Assembly: GCA_048013815.1 (NCBI GenBank)
Contig: CM106585.1
Coordinates: 17,112,001 to 17,176,000, forward strand
Direction of reading: 5' to 3'
DNA from: Setoptus koraiensis
Taxonomy: Eukaryota; Arthropoda
DNA: 64,000 bases
Both the position numbers and the translations under genes were made by a program. Below the pieces are notes generated by a model. It ran no database searches, was not told the origin of the DNA, and saw only the letters and a list, made by a program, of their open reading frames with translations. The first letter of the stretch is position 1; the number at the start of each line of letters is the position of its first letter. Shown here piece by piece: positions 47,824-59,416 of the stretch.

Positions 47824-50800
47824 TCACGTAGCATGAGTCTCTACATCATTAATGGTGATACTTGTCTGGGCTGATTTTGAATTCATTGTAGATGGAGTAC
47901 CCTTAGCAGCCAAGTTATTTCGAGAGTCGCCCTTTATATCTTTGGGTCTTACACCAATGAAACCACTACAATTAGCAGAGTTGCAACGACATTGAGTCTT
48001 TTCGTTACCTCTACAATCTAAGTTATAATTAAATGTAAGTTCTGAGCCTGCAGGAATGTCGTTGATAGCAAATAGTCCAACACGCGTTTGTCCATTAACA
48101 ACCCACTTTTGTGTCTCACAATTAGGCTGGCAGCTATGATTCATAAAACGGGCATGATTGGCTGCAGGTCCAGCATCGATTATGCGCTCCTTGTCAATGG
48201 TGAGAAAATAGAAATTAGTATCTCCTTGCTCCCTCATTAATTCCATTCGACGTTGACACTCAGCCTCGTCAATCAATTCACCAACATATTCAATGACAAA
48301 GTCACCCTTCTTAATATCTTGTGTTGTTCGCAAACCCCATCCGGCATTTTCTGTTCTAAACGGTACACAAACGGCATATTCTCTTTTTCTGAAACGTTGG
48401 TTTCGGCACAAATCTTTGGCGGGACATGTGTCTGGCCGACATTCTAGCATCATAAGTCTATTTAAACATTCGTCAGATCCGCACAAGACTTCACCATCGA
48501 TCTTGCAGTCACATCGGCTAACCTGAGGATCATCAGGTGTGCCCGGCTGTACATTATTTACTGGTCTGTTGGATTTGATCAACTTGAATCTTGGCCTTTC
48601 CAAATTCTTGAGTTTTTCAATGCGTTCGTCCTCTTGCTTTTTGCGCGTGCAGCATTCTTGTCTCGCCTCTACCAATGCATCTTTAAATTGTGCTTTAGAT
48701 GACGTGGATTTGAATTTTCCGTAATCCTTGACGCCGTCTTCCTCCATAAAAAGAAAAACTCTGCCACGGTGACTCCATTGGAAATCATGGGTTCCAAAAA
48801 AATATACAGGAAAGTCACCTCTTTCATGAGGTAATTTCATAATATTTTCAGGTACATGATCAGGATGAGTGATTCTTCCAGGCCACCATCGATATGCACG
48901 GAATTTTATCCATATCACGTCTCCATAATGAAGATGCTTACGTCTTTGACAATCATAACAGAAGAATTGTTCTATCTCTCCGGTCGGTGGAGGCTCTAAA
49001 CAATCAGAATGGAAAGCAGATGGACAGCTTTCACAGCAGATGAGTTTTCCACCCTCATTGCAAGAGAAACACCAAGATACGTTCAAGTGTTTCTCATGTC
49101 GGGTTTCTCGATGAGCTGGGCAAAATACGTAGGATGATGGCATGTCGACAGTTCCTGCGGCTATACAAGACCGGTCGTTATGGAAGGCAGTCGGGCAGCT
49201 TAAGCATCTGACCAGTTGCCTTTTGCTGGGCTTGATACAATTGACATCTCGGGCATTAGGTTGATCCGTGTAGCAACTCAAACAATAATGCAGAGGACAA
49301 GTGAAACTTGTACCAGACTTTATGCTTGCAGGATAACTCGCTGGTTTCAGGCATGACTGATGATAATACTTTCCACAATTTTTATGATTACATTTGAAGC
49401 ATTCGCCTTCAGTAGATTTGCAAACGAAACACGGATGTTTTCCAGTCTTGCACTCTTGGCAAATGAATTCATTGCTGTTATTGTTTGAGCTTTCACTACC
49501 ACCGCATTCGGCATGCATTGTACGGAGACAAGTGCCGCTGCAAAAATAAAAGGGGCCCTTCTCGTCGTGACATATATTACACAACTTATCTAATCTAACA
49601 TCATGCGTATCTAGATCAGATGTAGACGAGGCATCCTCGCTACTTGTCATGTCGTCCATGGTCACCTCGGGCTCACTTGTTTCTCCTCGCATGCGTTTTC
49701 TGGGACTCTCTCCAGTCATTTGTTCTTTAAGATTTGATGTTTCGTTTGATTCTGTAGGAAGCATTGCTGAATTGGCTGAATTTTTTCGGACTGATGATGG
49801 GTTCAGAGAGGGAACACCTAATTTCGGGGTGTCACCTTTTTTAGGTTTCTTGATAGAAATATCTAGAGATTTTTTCTTTGTTTTCAAGTCTTTTGGTGTA
49901 ACAACCGGAGTTTCTTTCTTACTCTTTCCTTTAGGAGTTGGCGTCTTTGCTATCTTAAGCTTAGGAGTTTTAGGTGTTGGTGGTGTTTGGGGAGCATCCA
50001 ATATAGATAGAGGGTTTATTTTCTTCAAAGTGATTTTAGGAGTGGTCTTAGGTTTGGGTGTGCTTTTGGGAGTCTGAGCTTTTCTTTTTTTCGCTGATTC
50101 TTCGGGTTCATCCTCTTCCAGAGAGCTAGGCGGATCTGCCTCTTGCTTAGGAGAGGGAGGAGTAGTATCAAATGATGCATTATGGGTTGGAGAATCTACC
50201 CTCGGTCTTGACCAAATCATGGTGGGTTGACTGTCGTGGACTTCATCTATAGATTCGTCGAAGTTGTAAACATCGCCTGTTCCCTCACTTGATCGTTTGA
50301 TGGAGTCTTTGGTCCTTCTTTGTGGTGTTGAATAAGGTGTGTATGTTTTATCGACAAGTACGTACTCATAGGTGAGCTTCTTCACTCTAGTCTCAGGATC
50401 CCAATTAAGTGCTTGCGTAGCCTCAGCTATAGCGACATCGTGACCTTTCCTCCTAGATTTCGAAATAACTTGTGGTTTTTTAGATTTCGGTATTTCTGGC
50501 CCTTGAAATGGACATGAGCTTCCTGGAAGGGTCCAATTGCGGCCTGGTTGTTCACCAAAGTATTGTACATGATAGACATGTTGCGCTTTGTAGGTGCCAG
50601 CAATTTTCGTGTGTATCTTCTCAATAGGATCCATTGTCACCATACCAGGCCAGTAAGGGTAGCCGGGTATTTTAACCCAGACAAGATCGCCAATGTTAAA
50701 AACATCTTCACCTTTTGAAGCATTAATAGTTGTTAATTCATCTCTAGAGGCAATAGACTTGATATTTTTTGTGGCTGGTATTTCAATCCTAGGTCGTGGT

Positions 50801-50835
50801 TTGGTTTCCAGCGATACTTCTGGAAGATTATTCAT
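47824..50835 (-). CDS. NSD: NSD-family H3K36 methyltransferase
   Basis: NSD enzymes put mono- and dimethyl marks on histone H3 Lys36. The 1003-aa single-exon protein has PWWP1 (about 45-115, YPYWPGMV), then a basic Ser/Thr/Pro-rich linker (about 185-410). A block of Cys/His fingers follows (about 417-640: CNICHDEKGPFYFC, CFVCKSTEGECFKC, CLSCYTDQ, CFSCNEGGKLICCESC). PWWP2 comes next (about 645-740, YRWWPGRI), then AWS (about 780-830, CDCKIDGEVLC), SET (about 840-950, EYVGELIDEAE, RFMNHSCQPNCETQKW, ELTFNYNLDC) and post-SET (CRCNSANCSGFIG). SET catalytic and SAM-binding motifs look intact. It ends about 38 residues after post-SET, so the PHD-C5HCH pair that follows SET in vertebrate NSD1-3 is absent. 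Confidence 0.95.
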   Translation of the reverse strand: MNNLPEVSLETKPRPRIEIPATKNIKSIASRDELTTINASKGEDVFNIGDLVWVKIPGYPYWPGMVTMDPIEKIHTKIAGTYKAQHVYHVQYFGEQPGRNWTLPGSSCPFQGPEIPKSKKPQVISKSRRKGHDVAIAEATQALNWDPETRVKKLTYEYVLVDKTYTPYSTPQRRTKDSIKRSSEGTGDVYNFDESIDEVHDSQPTMIWSRPRVDSPTHNASFDTTPPSPKQEADPPSSLEEDEPEESAKKRKAQTPKSTPKPKTTPKITLKKINPLSILDAPQTPPTPKTPKLKIAKTPTPKGKSKKETPVVTPKDLKTKKKSLDISIKKPKKGDTPKLGVPSLNPSSVRKNSANSAMLPTESNETSNLKEQMTGESPRKRMRGETSEPEVTMDDMTSSEDASSTSDLDTHDVRLDKLCNICHDEKGPFYFCSGTCLRTMHAECGGSESSNNNSNEFICQECKTGKHPCFVCKSTEGECFKCNHKNCGKYYHQSCLKPASYPASIKSGTSFTCPLHYCLSCYTDQPNARDVNCIKPSKRQLVRCLSCPTAFHNDRSCIAAGTVDMPSSYVFCPAHRETRHEKHLNVSWCFSCNEGGKLICCESCPSAFHSDCLEPPPTGEIEQFFCYDCQRRKHLHYGDVIWIKFRAYRWWPGRITHPDHVPENIMKLPHERGDFPVYFFGTHDFQWSHRGRVFLFMEEDGVKDYGKFKSTSSKAQFKDALVEARQECCTRKKQEDERIEKLKNLERPRFKLIKSNRPVNNVQPGTPDDPQVSRCDCKIDGEVLCGSDECLNRLMMLECRPDTCPAKDLCRNQRFRKREYAVCVPFRTENAGWGLRTTQDIKKGDFVIEYVGELIDEAECQRRMELMREQGDTNFYFLTIDKERIIDAGPAANHARFMNHSCQPNCETQKWVVNGQTRVGLFAINDIPAGSELTFNYNLDCRGNEKTQCRCNSANCSGFIGVRPKDIKGDSRNNLAAKGTPSTMNSKSAQTSITINDVETHAT

Positions 50836-52815
<1,980 letters not shown>

Positions 52816-52894
52816 AGAGTGACAATTTTATATTATTAAAAAGATATATTATTAAAGATAAGCATCCACATCTATATATATATATATATATACA

Positions 52895-55300
52895 CTAAGG
52901 TTTGCCTAGCATTATCAATAAGATCAAGGACGACCAGCCTGTGAAAGGGTGCGAGCCTTTGCCTTTGCCCGTGAGATCACTGTAATTCTCCCAAATATAA
53001 TTGGTCGAAACATATTGATTACGAACATTATGAATCAGATTATTTTTTAATTCTGTGTATATCTCTTCACTCCTAGCTCGATAAGGCCCCTGTAAATTTG
53101 AGTAATATTCTAAAGATTTGAATAATAGATAATTAACATTAATCCAGACTGCACCACGCCAGTAAGGCGGATCGTGTTCGGTATTATGCTTATTGTAGTA
53201 GATGCTCGTCTTAGATAACGATCTAATGCCGTAATTAGACCATAGCTTATTCTCATCCCTAATATATTCTAGCAGGATTCCAAGTTTTGGGTTTTCAGGC
53301 TCCAGTAATTTCATTATAAGTGGAAACAGAGTAACGTAACCTAGCTCAGGGACGCAACCGAACTCCGGCACTGATTTTACTTTTCGTACCGTTTCATAAA
53401 AGATTTCTTCTCGACCATGACTTTTTCTCTTCTTTTCGATTTTCACCAGTTCTACATTCCGGCTGTTGAGTCCAAAATCACAATACATTCGATGCTCCTC
53501 ACTCCAGTGGAGCTCATCTAAGAGTTGATTATCTCTAAGGAGTTGATGAAATTGGTCGTAACTCCTATATTTGATTTCGTAGCCGAGCTTATCTGATATC
53601 TTAGCCATAGTCCTGGCGAATAATGCCATCCAACATCTAAGATCGATATGATATTCCTCATCACTAGGGTGAGTGGCTCTAGGATAATCATCGAAGCCGG
53701 ATGTCAAAGTTTTGGGATTGAGCATTTGGTCAGACATTTTATCCCTACCTCTCCAACGGAATGACGTAAATAGATCACCAGTCTGGGTCGTGTTGAACCA
53801 GTTAAACCAAGCCTCTAGACGAGGAAACAGTCTCTCTAGACTTGGAATGTCGAGTTCATTCTGATCTACCAAATACTCGATTGGGAGCAACATTGCAGGA
53901 GGATTAGCATTTGAAGTTTTCTGAACAATAAATGGTTCTGGGACTCTACGCAGACTTTCTATACCTAGTATTACTTCTCTGGGAATCCACCCATCAAAAT
54001 TCATTATATCGAACCAAGAATTTATTATCTTCGTTGAGAGACGCGGATCCCATTTGCTAATAAGTATATTGTGAAATCCTTCATCCCATAAGAATCCTCT
54101 GGGGAAGAATGACCTAGAAGGAACTGCCGTGAGTAACTGTATAGGTCCATACGAGAGTACTTCATCTTCATGTTTATCGGAAGATATGTATGATTTTCCA
54201 AAAAAGTATCCTACACTGCCGAGCATATTACTTAAGGCCACATTCGACATTTCAATAAGCTGTGAATCATTCAAAGATTGCTTGTCGAACTTTTGTAAGA
54301 ACAGTTGATTGAATTTAGAATCGAATTCGGTTCTATGTTTGAGAAGTTTTGCATCGAAATCATCGTTATCCCATTCTTCGATACGCAGATTGGTCTGTTG
54401 CGAGAATGTGACGGTGAAACTTGCTTGTGGCTTCAATATCAACTGATATGCAACAAAGTTGGGATCCTCAACAGGTAATTCTTGTAAGCCAGGTATCAAT
54501 TTGTTGCCTGGTAGAATATACAATATCTTCCCTTCGTGCTGAGTTCTTAGAAGATGAGCGTGACTAATATCTGCTAATGAGTATTGCAATTTATTGAAGT
54601 CCAATCTTAAGAAGTTTCCGTAAATGAATTTATCGTGATTCTCTGATATATCGACACTCAAAAGGAAGTTGCCTGTCTCGTTAGAATGACCCGCGACACT
54701 GCAAATATTTATTTTCCCGCTATCGGATTCAATCAAAGTTTGTGAATTAACAACATCAATCCTATCCGTTTTTCGCTCTTTGGTAATGTAATAGATGAAA
54801 GACACGGGTCCTCGATTAACATTATCACTAGTATACTTAACTCTGGCTGACCATTGAAGTGGATTATCCGAATCTCTGATGAATGTTGTCTCCAACCTGA
54901 AATCTTCATCCTCAATCACCTGTTCTCCGAAGTTATGAAAATCGTGCTTGTGCCATGCGTAGGATTTGAGTTTGTCATCTTGTTTGCACAAGTGTCTTAT
55001 GTCTAGCCTGTGATGTGCATTGAGCTTGTTATCGAACCACATAAGGCCAGTCTCCAAACTGAGCGGGGCAGAAAGCTTCTGCCCAAAGTATTGACCACTA
55101 CTGAGGGTACCCCACACGGGACCGTTATCTAACAATTGCTCTAAGGGGAATGTTTCATTATTGAAAGGTTTAGCTTGATTAACTTCACCATTTTCAACCT
55201 CAACTGTGTCTTGTCTGTAATAATTTAGGGAAACAATGTAAGCTAGCAGAGGAACTATGACGCATAGGATATAATGATACTTCCTGCCTGATCGATCCAT
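52895..55300 (-). CDS. MOGS: Mannosyl-oligosaccharide glucosidase (glucosidase I)
   Basis: MOGS is the ER enzyme that removes the outermost alpha-1,2 glucose from the N-glycan precursor, the first trimming step in N-glycosylation. The 801-aa protein is type II: a short cytosolic N-terminus (MDRSGRKYHY), one membrane segment (about 11-29) and a lumenal GH63 catalytic domain. Family marks: GPVWGTLSSGQYFG, GLMWFDN, SFFPRGFLWDEGFHN, SFRWRGRD, LTSGFDDYPRATHP, DLRCWMA, PPYWRGAVWINVNYLLF and the C-terminal GWSSLILLIM. The DDYP motif carries an Asp thought to be catalytic. I use the ATG at 55300; a GTG five codons upstream is not a likely start. The length is close to the human enzyme's. Single exon. 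Confidence 0.95.
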   Translation of the reverse strand: MDRSGRKYHYILCVIVPLLAYIVSLNYYRQDTVEVENGEVNQAKPFNNETFPLEQLLDNGPVWGTLSSGQYFGQKLSAPLSLETGLMWFDNKLNAHHRLDIRHLCKQDDKLKSYAWHKHDFHNFGEQVIEDEDFRLETTFIRDSDNPLQWSARVKYTSDNVNRGPVSFIYYITKERKTDRIDVVNSQTLIESDSGKINICSVAGHSNETGNFLLSVDISENHDKFIYGNFLRLDFNKLQYSLADISHAHLLRTQHEGKILYILPGNKLIPGLQELPVEDPNFVAYQLILKPQASFTVTFSQQTNLRIEEWDNDDFDAKLLKHRTEFDSKFNQLFLQKFDKQSLNDSQLIEMSNVALSNMLGSVGYFFGKSYISSDKHEDEVLSYGPIQLLTAVPSRSFFPRGFLWDEGFHNILISKWDPRLSTKIINSWFDIMNFDGWIPREVILGIESLRRVPEPFIVQKTSNANPPAMLLPIEYLVDQNELDIPSLERLFPRLEAWFNWFNTTQTGDLFTSFRWRGRDKMSDQMLNPKTLTSGFDDYPRATHPSDEEYHIDLRCWMALFARTMAKISDKLGYEIKYRSYDQFHQLLRDNQLLDELHWSEEHRMYCDFGLNSRNVELVKIEKKRKSHGREEIFYETVRKVKSVPEFGCVPELGYVTLFPLIMKLLEPENPKLGILLEYIRDENKLWSNYGIRSLSKTSIYYNKHNTEHDPPYWRGAVWINVNYLLFKSLEYYSNLQGPYRARSEEIYTELKNNLIHNVRNQYVSTNYIWENYSDLTGKGKGSHPFTGWSSLILLIMLGKP

Positions 55301-56601
55301 GATAAATATTAACACTGTCTGATTACCAGTTGTTTAATGTCAAGCCGAGGAATTATTTGTCGGTGTCACATTCTCAAATCTAGCTCGGCTGGCATCCAGT
55401 GAAAATGTGTTTGGATGATAATACAGTAGGATATATCTGAATAAACGTGTTCCGAAAATCATCTGTTTTGCATTCTGTCACGCTTGTAGAGTGAAAGCGA
55501 ATTGTTGTGGCTTTTTGAAAAAACGTGAACCTTACATAGTTGCATCACTGTCCGCCAGGTGAGGCCAATGGACGGCTAACATTGGTCTGCTATACAAACT
55601 AATAACAACATTATGGACAACAAAATCGCTTTCGAACAGAATTTTTTTTCTGGTAGAGAGTAACCAAAGGTTTGCATTTATAACGAGCCCACCTAGATTA
55701 TCTAGGCTAGATACGTCTTTTCGAAGCGGGACCTGTCACGTTCCTCTGTGATTCCTCCCCTTTTTGCGGGCTGAGTTCTCATTCGGTGTTTCCCTCTTTC
55801 TCAATGCGCGGGCGCACAAATCTTGTATGCAGATATGGAGAAAGAAGCGACCCCTCTTTACTTGCAAAAATTCTACAGTTTTCCCCGTCTGAAAACAAGA
55901 TTCTACTACACTTCCTGTGAGTTTATTCTCAACTAAAGTTTTTTTCCCTCAAAATATACGGCTGTCGACTATTTCAAGTCGGACAAAAAAACACTTTCGA
56001 GCCGATAGATTGAATTCGATATGAGAATTTTGGGTGGCTTGAGCTAAAAGTCGATATTTTTTCAAGATAGCAGCTCGGAATTATTTGCGATCAACTATTT
56101 ATTCGAGACAGTAAATCTATGCTTCGAGAGTTAAATTCATTCAATAATTGATATTGGTGACTTATTATTGTTCCCAAAACCATGCTGATAACTTGCTCGA
56201 CGCTACGACATTGGCTCATATCTTACATAACAGTGGACCAACCAGCTATCAATGGTAGGAGATCTAGATTTCGTATCAGTATGTATAATATGACAATAAT
56301 TGAGTGATTATCATTTCTCCAACAAAAAAAAGAGCTAAGGTTTATAATTCTATTTAATCTATTGTTTTATCCAGGATGTTTCGCATCCAATATGAATCAA
56401 TCAGTTGTAAATAAAAGTCGGTTATTATGTGAGCATGAAATTCATGAGTTCTGCATAAAAGTTCGATAGCAGGGAAAAAAATAATACTTTGAGCACTCCT
56501 CCGTTGATCAGTCACTTATGACGCAATATTCGACACAATATTTGAGTTCAATGTCTGAGTAAAACGTTGAGTCTATACGAGCGAAGGAAGCGCCAATTTG
56601 G
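55301..56601. other. Intergenic, no gene seen
   Basis: 1.3 kb between the MOGS start and the stop of the CD36-family gene. It is AT-rich with short homopolymer runs, and I see no open frame with a known match and no RNA gene. It should contain the MOGS promoter. Confidence 0.5.
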
Positions 56602-58440
56602 TCAAGGTGATAATGCGGACGGCTTATCCACTGGTGCCATCTCTACATCCGGTTCATCTACATCCAATTGCTCGTATCTTTTGTGAGTCGCCAATGATGA
56701 CGGTTGAGTATTTTTCAGATTGCTCGATGTAACTGATGTTCTTTCCAATCTAACATGATCTAATTTTGCAATGACAGCCATGGCTAAAAAAGTTATTAAC
56801 AGTCCCAAAGCTATCAGAATCGTAATACAAGTTACAATTGGTGCCACCTTAGTTATGTAATTTTGCATTACTATTAGTCTTGTGTGTGTATTGTCGTCCA
56901 ATTGCACCTTTGAACTAAGCCACATTTGTGGTATATAATAGTCGCCTAGTTCTGTTTGATTCCAAGGTCTAAAGACATTTGTGTAATTTTTGGTGAATGC
57001 CATTTGCTCTATCACAGGCCTGTAATGAATGTTAAACTGCAGACTAACTTGAGCGCGAACTGGAACATTGAGTGTCGCCTCCAGATCTAAATAGAAGCCG
57101 TGCTCTTCAAAAGTCGGCCTCTTTTGGACGTCAGCGTACTTGATTTTGTCCTTCAAATAGGGAAGAAGTGTTTCGTCTCGATCAGAATACAAAAAATAGG
57201 GAAACGATATGGTGAGTGGACTACCTTTACGACAAGAATATAAATCCATCATACCGTTCGGTGGACAAGTTGATAGTTGTGCCGTCGTTGATCCTGTTGA
57301 CTCTCGACTGTCGAAACAAAAGCATCGTTTTGAATTCAAGTCCGCACTAGGTGTTGTGTAATCAAACGTAAACTCGTTGGCTATATACCTGTCAACTGTG
57401 AGTCCATCGTAGTTTACGCTTCCGTTGAATACTAGCTCGAATGTTCGACAGAGATCGGCCATGAATAAATAAATACTTTGCTGCCCAGGAGTGATGTTGG
57501 TATTGTCGTCATATTGGCCACCTCGCACAAATGAATTCGGTTTAGGTGGATAAAAATCACCCGCCGAGGCATGCATGAATCGATTGCATTGGCTTGCTTC
57601 CGAATCGTTGGTGTTAGACCAAACGCTCAGTTCCGACATGCCATTAAACTCTTGCACTTTTCCAAAGTTGTCAAAATTTTTCGGCACTCCAGTGTGAATT
57701 GTCATCCGACCCGATGAGGTGCCATTTTGAGCATACATCCATCCGAAGCGGTCGACCTCCACTTGGCCAGCCTCTTTGGCTAAAGTAATTAGTTCGTCTT
57801 CGTAACCATCGAACAACAATGAGCTAGTATTATGTCTTCCGAATAGTTGTAAATTATTTTCATTAATAAATCCGTTAGCCATCGAGGCCAGTACTGTATT
57901 CAGAGTAGTTCCCGCTAATGGTAGACTGATGTGATATATTGGCAGATCAAACGAGGAGCTATTGTCACTGCTGTTGGCGTTTAATGTGAGATCTGGCATG
58001 TGAAACCACCGTTTGAATTGATCGTAGCTTACTAATCTGTCGTCGTTCTCGAAGGTTACATTCATTTTTTCACGCTCATGCCTGTAAGTGAATGGGCCAA
58101 CCTCTTGCAAGACAAGTGCAACAACAGGTTGCACAGGTCGAGAGGTATTGTTGGTTTTGTTGATGTTGTCATAATTAGTAATCAGGCTTGCTGCAATCTC
58201 TTCGTAATTAGTAATGTTGTACAAGTAAAATCTATCTATTATTGGCACGGGATTCAGGCGCCACCCTTCGAAGCTTCCGGACTCTCTGCCAATCGATAAT
58301 TCATTCCAAATAGCTTGGCCAATTAAATAGGGAAGGTATAAGTAAGAACCAAGCGCAAGAATCGTGGCTAAAAGTGTCGCTATCGCCAAAATGGCAAAAT
58401 CAATTTTGTTGTTGCCATCTCTCTCTTGTTTGGTGGCCAT
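56602..58440 (-). CDS. CD36-family scavenger receptor
   Basis: Members (CD36, SR-BI, LIMP-2, insect Croquemort and SNMP) bind lipids, lipoproteins or pheromones at the cell surface or in lysosomes. The 612-aa protein has the expected two-pass topology: TM1 at about 15-40, a large outer domain, TM2 at about 533-556 and a cytosolic tail of about 55 residues. Family marks: FEGWRLNPVPIIDRFYLYNITN, LVLQEVGPFTYRHER, the Cys-bearing NRFMHASAGDFYPP and LCRTFELVF region, and a second Cys cluster at CFCFDS...CPPNGMMDLYSC. Many N-x-S/T sites suit a glycosylated outer domain. It is longer than the usual 480-530 aa, mainly in the loop around 140-190 and the tail. The subgroup cannot be assigned from this alone. 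Confidence 0.92.
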   Translation of the reverse strand: MATKQERDGNNKIDFAILAIATLLATILALGSYLYLPYLIGQAIWNELSIGRESGSFEGWRLNPVPIIDRFYLYNITNYEEIAASLITNYDNINKTNNTSRPVQPVVALVLQEVGPFTYRHEREKMNVTFENDDRLVSYDQFKRWFHMPDLTLNANSSDNSSSFDLPIYHISLPLAGTTLNTVLASMANGFINENNLQLFGRHNTSSLLFDGYEDELITLAKEAGQVEVDRFGWMYAQNGTSSGRMTIHTGVPKNFDNFGKVQEFNGMSELSVWSNTNDSEASQCNRFMHASAGDFYPPKPNSFVRGGQYDDNTNITPGQQSIYLFMADLCRTFELVFNGSVNYDGLTVDRYIANEFTFDYTTPSADLNSKRCFCFDSRESTGSTTAQLSTCPPNGMMDLYSCRKGSPLTISFPYFLYSDRDETLLPYLKDKIKYADVQKRPTFEEHGFYLDLEATLNVPVRAQVSLQFNIHYRPVIEQMAFTKNYTNVFRPWNQTELGDYYIPQMWLSSKVQLDDNTHTRLIVMQNYITKVAPIVTCITILIALGLLITFLAMAVIAKLDHVRLERTSVTSSNLKNTQPSSLATHKRYEQLDVDEPDVEMAPVDKPSALSP

Positions 58441-59416
58441 AATTTATGTTTTTAGCTGCCCAACTGATTCGATTTAACTGGATAGCACTTGTTGTTTTCA
58501 GACATAGATCAATCGAAAGTTTATTTTTGTCAAATTTCTGAATAATTTTTAAAGATGATCCTACGCCCATCTTTCACTACAAACTAGTGGTAGAAATAAC
58601 TAATATAATTATCAACCGTGAATATGCTTGATTAATGATGGAGCTGATAAGATCACTTGGATACTGTCTCTAACTTGTCTCCATGTGTGGGGAAACAAGT
58701 ATTTGCACGCCTAGACCAGCTAGATGATTCATATTGACTCCAGTTAATATTCTAGCTAATCCATTGTAGCATCTAGTTTTTTTGACTCAGCGAAAGTTGT
58801 CACAAAGCTAAATATGCATGGCAGGCAGTAATGTATAAAATGTTGTCGGATATATCTTGAAAAAGAGAATGAAGGGTTCATGATTGTCTAGTGTGTGACT
58901 ATGTGTGAATACTCACAATCTTTGCTAAATACACCAACAAATAAAAGCCTCTATAGACATCAATACTCAACCAATACTGTAATGCCTCGCCAGCTTAACA
59001 GCGATAGGGCCATTGAGGAAACAGTCATTTTCTATCACCAATTATCATCGTTGGTCATAAGAGTAATCAAAAGTTAAAAGAGGAACCACTTTGAGAGGTA
59101 GGCATACTCTCAAAGAGCTTCTAGATTTCTAGAAAATATCAGCTGCGGCTGAAGTAAAAACGATGAAAGGTTTATTCATTTTATAAAAATATCATTACTT
59201 TCTTTATTTTTATTGTTTTTAATGTTACTATTACTACTGTAATAATAATCAAATAATTGTAATTCTTATTCTTATTTTCTTTTCTGTTTGTTTGGTGGAA
59301 CTTTTTTGTATATAATTATTAATAATATTATTACTAGTACTACCACTATCATACTACGTACGAATATATATATCTATATATATTCGTACTATATATTGAT
59401 TGCGTGATGATGAAAA
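58441..59416. other. Intergenic, no gene seen
   Basis: About 1 kb between the CD36-family start and the stop of the USP gene. The last 200 bp is very AT-rich with TATATA words. No gene or RNA is recognised. Confidence 0.5.

Noticed and set aside
55301-55315. GTG start for MOGS
   Set aside because: The ATG at 55300 gives a typical type II N-terminus directly ahead of the membrane segment.
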